44,254 nt of DNA from Planctomycetota bacterium (GTDB lineage Bacteria; Planctomycetota; Phycisphaerae; Phycisphaerales; SM1A02): NCBI GenBank assembly GCA_009926625.1, contig RFON01000021.1, positions 1 to 44,254 of the forward strand, read 5' to 3'. Below, piece by piece: positions 17,019 through 26,381 of the stretch. A program made the translations under genes and the position numbers. The stretch's first letter is position 1. Each line of letters starts with the position of its first letter. The notes beneath the pieces were generated by a model. It made no database searches. It was not told the DNA's origin and saw only the letters and a list, made by a program, of their open reading frames with translations.

Positions 17019-18776
17019 TTGGAAGCAATCAAAGGCATCGGTGTCAGCCCTGGGATAGCAATCGGAAGGGCTTGGGTTCAAGAGGAACACGACCGCCGCG
17101 TGGCCTTCCGCACTGTGGAGCCGCGGCATGTGTCCACCGAGGTCAATCGGATCGATGATGCCGTTGCAAAGTCCAAGGAAGACATTTCGCGTTTACGGAA
17201 TAGGGTCAAGCGGCGAGGCGATTCGGGTGCAGCAGCGATCTTTGACTTCCACTTGGAATTGCTCTCGGATGCAAATCTGATTGGGCCCATCCGCAGCGAC
17301 ATTGAGCGCGAGTGTGTCGTGGCGGAGTATGCGGTCGCCGAGAACTTCGGCAAGCTGGCCGACCGCCTGCGCGAGATGGGCAGCGAGATGTTCGCGCAGA
17401 AGTCAATCGATGTCCTTGACCTTGAGCGGAGGGTGCTGACGCACCTAGGCAGTTCAGGCCCCGATGGGCTTGGTGAACAGAAGGGACCGATCGTCGTCAT
17501 CGCGCACGAACTGACACCCAGTCGTGCTGTCGAACTGCATCGAGCGCGCGTTGTTGCGTTCACGACCGATGGGGGCGGTCAAACAGGACACACATCCATC
17601 GTGGCACGCGCACTTGCCATGCCCGCCGTCGTGGGCTGCACCTCGGCGACGAAGGACATCGCTGATGGCGACACGGTCATCGTCGACGGCGACGGTGGAC
17701 TGGTGATCGTCCGACCGGACGATGCGCTGCTTGCGCGGTATCAGGCGCTTGCTCGCGAGGCGGAGCAGCGCCGCGCTGCGCTGCGCAGCGATGCCGCTCA
17801 CCCGTCCTTGACGCGGGACAGCACGCCCGTGGCGCTGCTCGGGAACATTGAGTTTCCCGAGGAAATCAGCGCCATTGAGGACAACGGTGGAACCGGCGTT
17901 GGGCTGTATCGCACGGAGTTCATGTTCCTCACGGGTGAAACGGCGCCCACCGAAGAGGATCAATTCGAGGCGTACCGCAAGGCCATTGAATTGTCGCGCG
18001 GCCGCCCGCTGACGATCCGCACGCTCGATCTCGGCGCAGACAAGTGGACGCAGGAGCACATGGCCGAGGCAGAACGCAATCCCTTCCTCGGCCTCCGCAG
18101 CATCCGTTACTGCCTTGCCCATCCCGAGATGTTCAAGACGCAGCTGCGAGCGTTGCTCCGCGCGAGCGCGCATGGGCCGATCCGCATCATGCTGCCGTTG
18201 GTGACGCATGTGATGGAACTGCGACAGACGAAGATGATGATGAACGACCTCAGCGAGGAATTGGAGGAGGAGGGGATTCCATTCGACAGGAACATCCCCC
18301 TCGGGATCATGGTGGAGACGCCCGCCGCGGCACTCATGGCGCGCGCGTTTGCCAACGAAGCCGCGTTCCTCTCGCTCGGCACCAACGACCTCGTGCAGTA
18401 CACCCTGGCCGTCGACCGCGGGAACGAGCGTGTGGCGAACCTTTACAATGCGGCGAACCCCGCGGTGCTGATGCTGATAAAAAGCGTCGTCCGGACCGCG
18501 AGACATGTGGGGATCGATGTCAGTGTGTGCGGCGAGATTGCGGGTCAGCCGCTGTTTGTGCCGTTGCTCGTTGGCATGGGACTTCGTACACTTTCCATGT
18601 CTCCGAGCCAGATCCCCGCGGTCAAGCGGGTGGTGCGGGGACTCGACATCGAACATTGCGAGTCTCTCGCCAGGCGCGTGGGCTCGTTCGAGTCGGATCG
18701 GCAGGTGCTGTCGTGCCTGCGCGACGAACTTCGGAGAATCGACCCGGAGGCGCTTGCCGGCGCAGAGCACGGTTAG
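17019..18776 (+). CDS. ptsI: phosphoenolpyruvate-protein phosphotransferase (PTS enzyme I)
   Basis: 585 residues from a TTG start. It transfers phosphate from PEP to HPr in the cytoplasm. The N-terminus KGIGVSPGIAIGRA is typical. The phosphohistidine lies in GGQTGHTSIVARALAMP (H191 from the TTG start, close to H189 of E. coli). The C-terminal PEP-binding barrel has GLYRTEFMF, RTLDLGADK, GIMVETPAAA, LGTNDLVQY and the active-site cysteine in VCGEIAGQP. The TTG at 17019, with GGAG ten bases before it, aligns with the family start. An ATG at 16971 would add 16 residues and has no ribosome binding site. HPr and sugar permeases are absent from the window, so a regulatory PTS without transport is possible. 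Confidence 0.93.
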   Translation: MEAIKGIGVSPGIAIGRAWVQEEHDRRVAFRTVEPRHVSTEVNRIDDAVAKSKEDISRLRNRVKRRGDSGAAAIFDFHLELLSDANLIGPIRSDIERECVVAEYAVAENFGKLADRLREMGSEMFAQKSIDVLDLERRVLTHLGSSGPDGLGEQKGPIVVIAHELTPSRAVELHRARVVAFTTDGGGQTGHTSIVARALAMPAVVGCTSATKDIADGDTVIVDGDGGLVIVRPDDALLARYQALAREAEQRRAALRSDAAHPSLTRDSTPVALLGNIEFPEEISAIEDNGGTGVGLYRTEFMFLTGETAPTEEDQFEAYRKAIELSRGRPLTIRTLDLGADKWTQEHMAEAERNPFLGLRSIRYCLAHPEMFKTQLRALLRASAHGPIRIMLPLVTHVMELRQTKMMMNDLSEELEEEGIPFDRNIPLGIMVETPAAALMARAFANEAAFLSLGTNDLVQYTLAVDRGNERVANLYNAANPAVLMLIKSVVRTARHVGIDVSVCGEIAGQPLFVPLLVGMGLRTLSMSPSQIPAVKRVVRGLDIEHCESLARRVGSFESDRQVLSCLRDELRRIDPEALAGAEHG

Positions 18777-18971
18777 CCCTCTTCAACCAGACCGGTCACA
18801 AACAACAGACACGCTTGTCCTCTGACGGACCCTCGAGCGATTGGCCCATTCCGGGCCTTATCGATGCCAACTCGGCCGCGAGGATCTCGGGACAGGATGT
18901 GCGGACGGATCACAGCGAATGCGGTTTGAAAAGCCTTGGACACCAGCGACCTTGTCGGTCGTTCACATCAG

Positions 18972-18995
18972 GTCAGCCGGGGATCACCCGCTGAC
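18972..18995 (+). promoter_or_regulatory. hairpin in the ribonuclease E/G leader
   Basis: GTCAGC (18972-18977) pairs with GCTGAC (18990-18995), and after one bulged C, GGG (18979-18981) pairs with CCC (18987-18989). It sits 67 bases before the start of the RNase E/G gene in a 285-base region that is otherwise empty. A weaker GGCCC/GGGCC hairpin at 18843-18857 follows ptsI. A role in mRNA stability or autoregulation is only a guess. Confidence 0.3.
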
Positions 18996-19061
18996 ACCTG
19001 CGGGGTCCCATTTCCTGTCGATCCGTCTTGAACCGCCGCGACACTGCGGCAGGATCTTGAC

Positions 19062-22000
19062 ATGCAACTTGACGGAACAAACGGACAGCCCGCGGACGAC
19101 CGCGGCGAACTGAATCACACACCGCCATCACAGGCAGGGACGGAGGGAAGCGGACGCTCGGCATTTGTGCCTGAGGGCGATGCGTCTCCTGCCCCCCCGC
19201 CACCGCCGGCGAATCCAACGGACTATCTCGAAGAGGCGCTCGAGCGATCGGCCCTCGAAGAGGCACGCCTCGATGATGAAGAATCGGATTCGGACAACGA
19301 CAACGAATCGGTGCTCGCCGAAGTTGACGGCAACGCGGAGGCCGACCGCGTCGATACCGACGATGCGTCGACCGATGCGCGCGCTGACGATCACGGCGTC
19401 GGTCCAACCGACCAAGCCGACGAATGGACATCGGCATCGGATGGGCTTCCTGGTTCGGACGGCGAGTCGGACCCTGATCTTCCAGCGAGAGCCGATGAGT
19501 CGGGCGAGGGCGAGTCCGATGCGGAGGAATTGGCGGTTGGTTCGGGTGCTTCGCGCGCAGCGGCGCGGGGCGTCAAGAAGCATGAAGCGGCTTTCGCCGA
19601 TCGACGCGTCACTTTGGTCGTGAACGATGAGCCTGGCGAGGAGACGCGCATCGCCGTGCTCCACGATGGTCGCCTTGACTCTTATTTCGTGGAGCGAGAG
19701 GCATCGGCGACGAATGTCGGCTCGATCTACAAGGGTCGTGTGATGAATGTGGAGGCCGCGATCCAGGCGGCATTCGTGGATTTCGGCAGCGGGCAGAACG
19801 GGTTCCTGCACATCAGCGATCTTCATCCGAAGTACTTCCCGGGAGGCGGACAGACCGAACGCGTGGGCAAGAAGATCGGGCGAAGTGAGCGCCCACTGAT
19901 CCAACAGGCACTGCGAAAGGGTCAGGAAATCCTGGTGCAGGTGATCAAGGAAGGGATCGGCAGCAAGGGGCCGACCGTCACGAGCTATCTGAGCATTCCT
20001 GGGCGCCTGCTGGTGATGATGCCGGACATGGACCGCGTCGGGATCTCGCGGCGCGTGGACGACGAGGAGCAGCGGCGCGATATGCGGCGCATCCTTGACT
20101 CGCTTGAGCTGCCCGAGGGGTTCGGCTTCATCCTTCGCACCGCGGGCTTCGATTCATCCCGCACCGAGTTGCAGCGCGATGCTGCGTACCTCCAGCGGCT
20201 CTGGGATGCGATGGAGGCGCGCAGCGGGCGGACGGGCGCGCCGTGCGAGCTGTACACGGAGAGCGATGTGCTCGTTCGGACCCTGCGCGATCAGGTGGAT
20301 TCGACGGTCGAGTCCATCGTGGTCGACAGCGCGGGCTCGTTCGAGCGCGCCAAGACTTTCCTTGATGTGATTGCGCCGCACTCTGCGGACAAGGTTCAGT
20401 ACTACAACGGTGCGGTACCTGTGTTCGAGGCATTCGGGGTGGAACGCCAGATCGACGAGATTCACTCGCGAATCGTGCCGCTTCCATCGGGTGGTGCGCT
20501 GGTCTTCGACCAAACGGAAGCACTCGTGGCGATCGATGTGAACAGCGGGCGAAGCCGTGCAGCGCGCGACTCCGAGACCAATGCGTTCCTCACGAACTGT
20601 GAAGCGATCGAGGAAGTGTGCCGCCAACTTCGGCTGCGCGATCTCGGGGGACTGATCGTGATCGACTCGATCGACATGCGGCAGATGCGCCATCGCCGCG
20701 AAGTTGAAGACCGCCTCGCGGCGCTCCTGAAGTTGGATCGCGCGAAGACATCGTTCGCCCCGATCAGCGAGTTCGGCATGATCGAAATGACGCGCCAGCG
20801 CATGCGACCGAGCCTGCGCAAGATGAACTACGCGGACTGCCCGAACTGCGGCGGCAGCGGCGAAGTTCGCGTGCCTGGAGCGGTCGCGGCGGATGCCATG
20901 CGGCGAATCGCGCTGCTCTTCAGCTATGAGAAAGTCCGTCGTGTGGAGGTCGTCTGCTCCGTTCGTGTTGCAGCGGAGTTCCTCTCCCATCGCCGGCGCG
21001 CCATGCATGAGTTGGAGGACCGCTACTCCAAGCGCATCGATGTCCGAATCAGCGATGTGTTTGCGGCTGATCGACTCGACATGTACGCCTATGAGGCGGA
21101 CGGCGCCGACATCGAGATCGATCAGTTGCCCCGCCCCTTGCGGCCCAATTCGTCCACACTGCACAGCGACCTTCCCGAGGCGGACGAAGAGGACCTGACG
21201 CCCGCAGAGTCGCTGTCGCGCAAGCGACGCCGCAAGCGGCGCCCCGCACCAGCCGATGCCACCGCGATTGCGATGGCGGGCGGATTCGATGACCTGCCCC
21301 CTGTGGCGGTCAACGAGGGATCGCTTCGCTCAACGATCGCGCGCTCGTCGAGCGCTGCATCAGGCGATGACGCGAGTGACAGTGCCGACGCAGGCGAGGG
21401 CAGCGGCAGCCGCCGCGGCGGTCGACGAAATCGGCGCGGTCGCGGCGGCGATCGCGATGGGTCCGATCGAGGCAGCACCTCCAAGTCGGCGCAGCAGGCT
21501 GCGCCGAGCAAGGAACGCGGTCAGGAACGCGGGCAGGAACGAGCGAAACCCGATGGCAGTCGGCGTCGACGCGGTCGCGGTGGCCGTTCGCTCCGCTCGC
21601 TCGCGGACATGGCGCACGAGGAAGCAGCCTTCGAAACGACGCGCGTCGCGGATGTTGCCGGCGTGTCGGTCGATGACCTCCTGACGCGACTTCGCGGCGC
21701 GGTGGATGCCGAGACTGCGGCGCTGTTGCTGCCCACCACATCGATGCTTCCGCCCGCACTGCTCCGCATTGCAGCAGGGCTGTTCGAGGGCGATGCGATT
21801 GCCCAGCCATCGCAGGCGAGTGAGTCAGGCGAAGCGGGCGCCCCGTCCGATGAATCGGCGGGTTCGCAGGACGACGCAGGCGAACGCCGTTCACGGCGGC
21901 GAAGGCGTGGACGAGGTCGCGGCGGTCGCGGTCGTGACGGCGATGCGGCGAGCGGCGATGCCGAGTCGCCGACGAAGCAGCGGGAATCTGTTGACGCTGA

Positions 22001-22181
22001 TGTGATCGCACCTGTTCCGACGGCGAAGGCCGAGGCGCACGCTTCGTCGTCTGCTCCGCCTGAAGCGGCTCCGTCGGCGGATCAACCACCCGCGAAGCCG
22101 AAGCGGCGATCGCTGTATGGCGCGGCGGTGCGACTGCTGTCGTCCATCGAGCGATCGAAAGCGAAGGGACGCTCCGAGTGA
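19062..22181 (+). CDS. rne: ribonuclease E/G family endoribonuclease
   Basis: 1039 residues. The S1 domain starts near 215 (VGSIYKGRVMNVEAAIQAAF), followed by the 5' sensor and DNase I-like catalytic region. Metal ligands are D492 in VAIDVNSG and D535 in VIDSIDM, 43 residues apart as in E. coli RNase E. The zinc-link CPNCGG is near 593. Unusual are an acidic Asp/Glu-rich extension of about 180 residues before the S1 domain and a 350-residue C-terminal tail with RRGRGG-type basic clusters and a terminal segment RRSLYGAAVRLLSSIE. Such tails scaffold degradosome partners and RNA in other bacteria. AGGA seven bases before the ATG supports the start. dxr follows after 16 bases. Confidence 0.92.
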   Translation: MQLDGTNGQPADDRGELNHTPPSQAGTEGSGRSAFVPEGDASPAPPPPPANPTDYLEEALERSALEEARLDDEESDSDNDNESVLAEVDGNAEADRVDTDDASTDARADDHGVGPTDQADEWTSASDGLPGSDGESDPDLPARADESGEGESDAEELAVGSGASRAAARGVKKHEAAFADRRVTLVVNDEPGEETRIAVLHDGRLDSYFVEREASATNVGSIYKGRVMNVEAAIQAAFVDFGSGQNGFLHISDLHPKYFPGGGQTERVGKKIGRSERPLIQQALRKGQEILVQVIKEGIGSKGPTVTSYLSIPGRLLVMMPDMDRVGISRRVDDEEQRRDMRRILDSLELPEGFGFILRTAGFDSSRTELQRDAAYLQRLWDAMEARSGRTGAPCELYTESDVLVRTLRDQVDSTVESIVVDSAGSFERAKTFLDVIAPHSADKVQYYNGAVPVFEAFGVERQIDEIHSRIVPLPSGGALVFDQTEALVAIDVNSGRSRAARDSETNAFLTNCEAIEEVCRQLRLRDLGGLIVIDSIDMRQMRHRREVEDRLAALLKLDRAKTSFAPISEFGMIEMTRQRMRPSLRKMNYADCPNCGGSGEVRVPGAVAADAMRRIALLFSYEKVRRVEVVCSVRVAAEFLSHRRRAMHELEDRYSKRIDVRISDVFAADRLDMYAYEADGADIEIDQLPRPLRPNSSTLHSDLPEADEEDLTPAESLSRKRRRKRRPAPADATAIAMAGGFDDLPPVAVNEGSLRSTIARSSSAASGDDASDSADAGEGSGSRRGGRRNRRGRGGDRDGSDRGSTSKSAQQAAPSKERGQERGQERAKPDGSRRRRGRGGRSLRSLADMAHEEAAFETTRVADVAGVSVDDLLTRLRGAVDAETAALLLPTTSMLPPALLRIAAGLFEGDAIAQPSQASESGEAGAPSDESAGSQDDAGERRSRRRRRGRGRGGRGRDGDAASGDAESPTKQRESVDADVIAPVPTAKAEAHASSSAPPEAAPSADQPPAKPKRRSLYGAAVRLLSSIERSKAKGRSE

Positions 22182-22197
22182 ATTGCGCGGCAGAACG

Positions 22198-23379
22198 ATG
22201 AACTCGCCGCGGCGCATCCTGATTCTTGGCTCGACCGGTTCGATCGGAGTGAACACCGTCGCGGTGTTGGAGCATCTCGCGTCGCACGGCCGCCCGTTTC
22301 AGGTGATTGGGCTTGCGGCGGGACGAAGTGCTGCGGTGCTTGCCGAGCAGGCCATCAAGCTGCGCCCAACTGCCGTTGCACTTGCCTCCGATGACGATCC
22401 GTCCCTGCGCAACATTCCGACCGGGACCGATGTGATCACAGGGACTGGCAGCGCGCTCGAACTTGTCCGCCGCCATGCGCGCCGCGGCGACCTGGTGGTC
22501 GGCGCGATGGTCGGTGCGGAGGGCATCCCACCACTCCTTGCGGCGATCGACGCAGGATGCGACATCGCTCTTGCGAACAAGGAGACGCTCGTCGCTGCAG
22601 GCGAACTCGTGACATCGCACGCACGCCGCGCGGGCATCGAGATCATCCCCGTGGACAGCGAGCACAGCGCGATCCTCCAGTGCATGCGCGGGGGCAGTCC
22701 GCAGGAAGTGGAACGAATCGTCCTCACGGCCAGTGGCGGACCGTTCCGCCGCGCGTCGCGCGAGCAGTTGGAGTCGGCGACGCTTGCTGATGCGCTTCGG
22801 CACCCGACATGGTCGATGGGGCGAAAGGTCACGATTGACAGCGCAACCATGATGAACAAGGCTCTTGAGGTGATCGAGGCACATTGGCTCTTCAACTTGC
22901 CCGCCGAGCGGATCGATGCGATCGTCCACCCGCAGTCCGTGGTGCACTCGTTCGTCGAGTACCGAGATGGAAGCGTCTTGGCGCAGCTGTCGCCACCCGA
23001 CATGCGGCTGCCGATTGAGTTGGCGCTCACCTGGCCCGAGCGCGCCTCGCGCTGCGCCACAGCGATGGATTGGCAAGCGCTTCGAACGCTGGACTTCGAG
23101 CCTGTCGACCACGAGCGATTCCCCGCTGTCTCGCTCGCTTGGCAGGCCATCCGTGCAGGCGGTTCATCGGGAGCGACGCTGAATGCGGCCAACGAGGCCG
23201 CCGTCGAAGCGTTCATCGATGGGCAGGTCCGCTTCGCGGAGATCGCGCGCCTCGTTCGCGGTGCGCTCGAAGCGCTGCCCGTCACGCCAGTGGCGACACT
23301 CGATCATGTGCTCGCCGCGGATCGCGCAGCGCGCGCCTGGGTGCAGTCGCGCATCGCCGCCGAACCCGTGCCTGGTTGA
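22198..23379 (+). CDS. dxr: 1-deoxy-D-xylulose 5-phosphate reductoisomerase
   Basis: 393 residues, the usual length. It converts DXP to MEP with NADPH in the non-mevalonate isoprenoid pathway. Seen are the nucleotide-binding ILGSTGSIG (about 9-17), ANKETLVAAG, the metal and substrate motif PVDSEHSAI, LTASGGPFR, WSMGRKVTIDSATMMNKALE and VHPQSVVHSFVEY. The ATG at 22198 gives MNSPRRILILG, which fits the family. In-frame starts further up overlap the RNase E gene. The gene lies 16 bases after rne and 54 bases before the RseP-type protease. A dxr-rseP pairing is common in bacteria, often with undecaprenyl-phosphate genes that are missing here. Confidence 0.96.
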   Translation: MNSPRRILILGSTGSIGVNTVAVLEHLASHGRPFQVIGLAAGRSAAVLAEQAIKLRPTAVALASDDDPSLRNIPTGTDVITGTGSALELVRRHARRGDLVVGAMVGAEGIPPLLAAIDAGCDIALANKETLVAAGELVTSHARRAGIEIIPVDSEHSAILQCMRGGSPQEVERIVLTASGGPFRRASREQLESATLADALRHPTWSMGRKVTIDSATMMNKALEVIEAHWLFNLPAERIDAIVHPQSVVHSFVEYRDGSVLAQLSPPDMRLPIELALTWPERASRCATAMDWQALRTLDFEPVDHERFPAVSLAWQAIRAGGSSGATLNAANEAAVEAFIDGQVRFAEIARLVRGALEALPVTPVATLDHVLAADRAARAWVQSRIAAEPVPG

Positions 23380-23433
23380 CCGCCCCCGCGCGCGTCACGC
23401 AGCACCTCCGCTGCGTCTACCCTTCACTGCTCA

Positions 23434-25587
23434 ATGGAGTGGCTTGGCACAGGCACCAACTTCGTGATGGTCGTGATCGGCTTCGGCGTGCTCATCGCCG
23501 TGCATGAGTTCGGGCACTTCATCGCTGCCAAGTGGGCAGGTGTGCGCGTCGACAGTTTCGCAGTGGGCATGGGACCCGTGGTGATCGCCTTCCGACGCGG
23601 CATCGGGCTTCGACTCGGATCGACGGAGGGGGAGATTCGCCGCCGCTTCGGCAGCGATGCGATTGCCGTCGAGCCGAAGCGACTGCAGGACGCCGGCATC
23701 GACGAGACGGAGTATTCGCTGCGGCTCTTGCCGCTCGGCGGATTCGTTCGCATGCTCGGGCAGGATGATTTGAACGCATCCGCCACCAGCAGCGATCCGC
23801 GCTCCTACACGAAGGCGCCGATTTGGAAGCGGATGGTGATCGTCTCTGCCGGAGTCGTCTGCAACATCCTGCTGGCAATCGTGATGTTCATGATCGCGTT
23901 CCTCGTTGGGGTTCGTTTCGATGCGCCGGTCATCGGCTCTGTCGTACCGGGCAGCCCAGCCGCTGAGGCGGGACTCCTGCCTGGAGACCGCATCGTGACG
24001 ATCGATGGTCACCCCGCCACGACATTCTCCGATGTGCAGATTGCCGCAGCGATGGCGCGCGCTGGAAGCGCGTTGTCGATCGTCGTCGAACGCGGCTCGG
24101 GGGCGGATGCTCGGTTGCAAACACTCGCGGTCACACCCGAGCAGAGTGCGTCAGCAGGCATGCTCGCCATCGGCGTTGCTCCCGCATCGAGCACGCAACT
24201 GACCGATGACCCTGAGGCGCTGCCGTTTCTGCGAGGCGCGATGGAGCGGGCTGGATTCTGGGATCACACCGCGGGTGAAGCGAGCGGCGCTGTGGGCGTT
24301 CCGCCGGGCGTTCTCGCGAGCACCGATGGTGCACCGCCCGACGCGACCAAGTTCGCCGCGGCGTTCACAGGAGCGCAACTGCTCGAGGTGGGTGGGAAGC
24401 CAGCGACGACGTTCGAGTCGCTCGCCGCCGCGGCGCAAGGCAGCGGTGGTCGTCCACTGCTCACGCGGTGGGACATTGGAGGCGTCGGCGAGGTCGACAT
24501 CGCGCTGCGCACTGCGCCGACATGGCAGGCCCTTCAGTACACCGAAAAGCCCGTGAATGCTCCGCTCGATTACGAGCTGGGATTTCTCGGCATGACTCCG
24601 CTTGTCCGCATCGGGCGCGTCCCCGAGGAGTCGGGCTGCTTCGGCGTGCTGCGTGATGGCGATGTCGTGCTGCGCATCGCGGACATCGACGGTCCTCGGC
24701 AACTCGATTTCCGAAGCAGCATTGCGCAGCATGCGGGCGGCACCGTCGGGCTGCGCGTGATTCGCGCGGGCGAAACGATCGATGTCGAGGCGCGCGTCTC
24801 ACGCGAAGGTCGTCTTGGCGTCGAGATCGCCAGCGCATGGGATGTGCCCCTCATCGCGCGTCCGTTCGAGACCGTTGGGGCACCGCCCGGCGAGCCGACG
24901 CCCATTGGTGCATGCCAGTTGATGCCGCTGAGCAGGCTCGATTCGCTGCAGGGAGTGCAGCTTGCCAATTGGCAGGACCTTTTCCGCATTGCAAAGGCCG
25001 CATTGGACGCGCAGCCAGACATGGCGATCCTTCAACTCGTCTGCATCCCACCCACTCCCGACGCACGACCAGAGCCATGCGCGGTCAGCCTCGCGGCGAA
25101 GGATCGATCGACCATCGCTGCACTTTCGTGGCGGTCCGCGCTCGGGCCTGAATGGTTCCGCCCTGCCGAGGTGACGCTGAACGCGGGCGGAAGTCCCCTG
25201 CGCGCCATCACGATGGGTTTCCATGAAACACACAAACTTGTGTTGACGACCTATCTGACGCTCGACCGACTCTTCCGAGGCAGCGTTGCGGTCTCGCAGC
25301 TGCGAGGCCCTGTCGGCATCGTCCACATCGGCACGCGCATCGCCGACCGCGGCTTCACCTACCTGGTGTTTTTCATGGCGATGATCAGCGTGAATCTCGC
25401 GGTCATCAACTTCCTGCCCATCCCCATCGCCGATGGCGGTCTGATGGTGTTCCTCCTGTATGAACGCTTGCGCGGCAAACCGCCAAGCCCTGCATTCCAG
25501 AATGGGGCAATGGTCGCGGGGCTCATCATCGTCGGCACCTTGTTTGCCGTCACCTTCTACTACGACGTCATGCGACTGATCGGCTGA
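23434..25587 (+). CDS. rseP: RseP-type site-2 zinc metalloprotease, large form
   Basis: 717 residues against about 450 in E. coli. The catalytic zinc motif HEFGH is at 24-28 in the first membrane helix, and the third ligand aspartate is D667 in NFLPIPIADGG, with GPVGI before it. Two more helices lie at about 128-150 and at the C-terminus. PDZ domains are visible at about 165-235 (SVVPGSPAAEAGLLPGDRIVTIDG) and about 400-465 (FGVLRDGDVVLRIADIDG), with a degenerate PDZ-like segment between, and a further 130-residue region before the last membrane part. It should cut membrane proteins within the bilayer, for example anti-sigma factors. The membrane anti-sigma-like protein of this window (3688-4635) is a possible but unproven target. 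Confidence 0.9.
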   Translation: MEWLGTGTNFVMVVIGFGVLIAVHEFGHFIAAKWAGVRVDSFAVGMGPVVIAFRRGIGLRLGSTEGEIRRRFGSDAIAVEPKRLQDAGIDETEYSLRLLPLGGFVRMLGQDDLNASATSSDPRSYTKAPIWKRMVIVSAGVVCNILLAIVMFMIAFLVGVRFDAPVIGSVVPGSPAAEAGLLPGDRIVTIDGHPATTFSDVQIAAAMARAGSALSIVVERGSGADARLQTLAVTPEQSASAGMLAIGVAPASSTQLTDDPEALPFLRGAMERAGFWDHTAGEASGAVGVPPGVLASTDGAPPDATKFAAAFTGAQLLEVGGKPATTFESLAAAAQGSGGRPLLTRWDIGGVGEVDIALRTAPTWQALQYTEKPVNAPLDYELGFLGMTPLVRIGRVPEESGCFGVLRDGDVVLRIADIDGPRQLDFRSSIAQHAGGTVGLRVIRAGETIDVEARVSREGRLGVEIASAWDVPLIARPFETVGAPPGEPTPIGACQLMPLSRLDSLQGVQLANWQDLFRIAKAALDAQPDMAILQLVCIPPTPDARPEPCAVSLAAKDRSTIAALSWRSALGPEWFRPAEVTLNAGGSPLRAITMGFHETHKLVLTTYLTLDRLFRGSVAVSQLRGPVGIVHIGTRIADRGFTYLVFFMAMISVNLAVINFLPIPIADGGLMVFLLYERLRGKPPSPAFQNGAMVAGLIIVGTLFAVTFYYDVMRLIG

Positions 25588-25621
25588 GACCGAACTTGCA
25601 TCGGCTGCCTACTGTTGCATC

Positions 25622-26329
25622 ATGTCAGAGGTGCCTGTTTCGATTGTCGTCGGTGCGGGGGGCGGAATCGGCCGCGAAGTCGCCGCGCAACTTGCCTCGC
25701 TCGGGCACTGCCTCGCGCTTTCGGGGCGCACCGCGGCGAAGCTGGAAAGTGCTGCGCTCAACTGCGCTGACTCTCCCGGACTCCTGCTTCACTCGGCTTC
25801 CATCGTCGATGAACCATCGGCTGCGACGCTGGTCGAGGCCGTGATCAATCGCTGGGGACGCGTGGACCACCTGGTGCACTGCGCGGCGGTGGCTCCCCTG
25901 CTCCCCATTGATCGCACCTCGGGTGAAGTGCTTCGAGAAACCTTTGAGTCGAATGTCTTCGGTGCCGCAAATCTGCTTTCGCGCGTCTGGCCTCATTTCA
26001 AGGCGCAGCAGGGTGGGCGGGTGGTCCTGGTGTCGAAGGCCAAGGCGCACGATCCCCTTCCTGGGTTCATGGCGTATGCCGCAGCGAAGTGTGCCGTGGA
26101 ATCGCTGACACGCAGCGCTGCGAAGGAGGGCGCGCGCATCGGCGTGAAGGCGTGGACGGTTGTCCCTGGAGCAACCGAGACCGCCCTGCTTCGGTCGAAC
26201 TTCAGTGAACGCGTGGTGCCAGCGGCGAAGACCATGTCACCCGCGGTCGTTGCGCAGTCCATCGTGGCATGCATTCGCGGAGACCGCGACGCCCAGAACG
26301 GTCAGTGCATCGCCTTGACAGAGCCGTGA
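25622..26329 (+). CDS. short-chain dehydrogenase/reductase family protein
   Basis: 235 residues with a Rossmann fold: GAGGGIG (about 12-18) binds the dinucleotide, HCAAVAP stands where NNAG is usual, the catalytic serine lies in VVLVSKAKAH and the YAAAK motif follows. Substrate specificity cannot be told. The NNAG change to CAAV is unusual but seen in divergent members. The C-terminus (RDAQNGQCIALTEP) matches the usual SDR end, GxxxxxDGG-like. The gene lies 34 bases after rseP on the same strand and converges with smpB. Confidence 0.8.
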   Translation: MSEVPVSIVVGAGGGIGREVAAQLASLGHCLALSGRTAAKLESAALNCADSPGLLLHSASIVDEPSAATLVEAVINRWGRVDHLVHCAAVAPLLPIDRTSGEVLRETFESNVFGAANLLSRVWPHFKAQQGGRVVLVSKAKAHDPLPGFMAYAAAKCAVESLTRSAAKEGARIGVKAWTVVPGATETALLRSNFSERVVPAAKTMSPAVVAQSIVACIRGDRDAQNGQCIALTEP

Positions 26330-26381
26330 TGGCGCGCGCGAATTCGGCGCAGAGCGCGGGAGCGGTTGTCGGCGCGTTCGT

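Noticed and set aside
21310..23112. A 600-codon open frame on the minus strand
   Set aside because: It overlaps the 3' part of rne and most of dxr in antisense and shows repetitive Arg/His/Ala-rich sequence without motifs. It is a compositional shadow.
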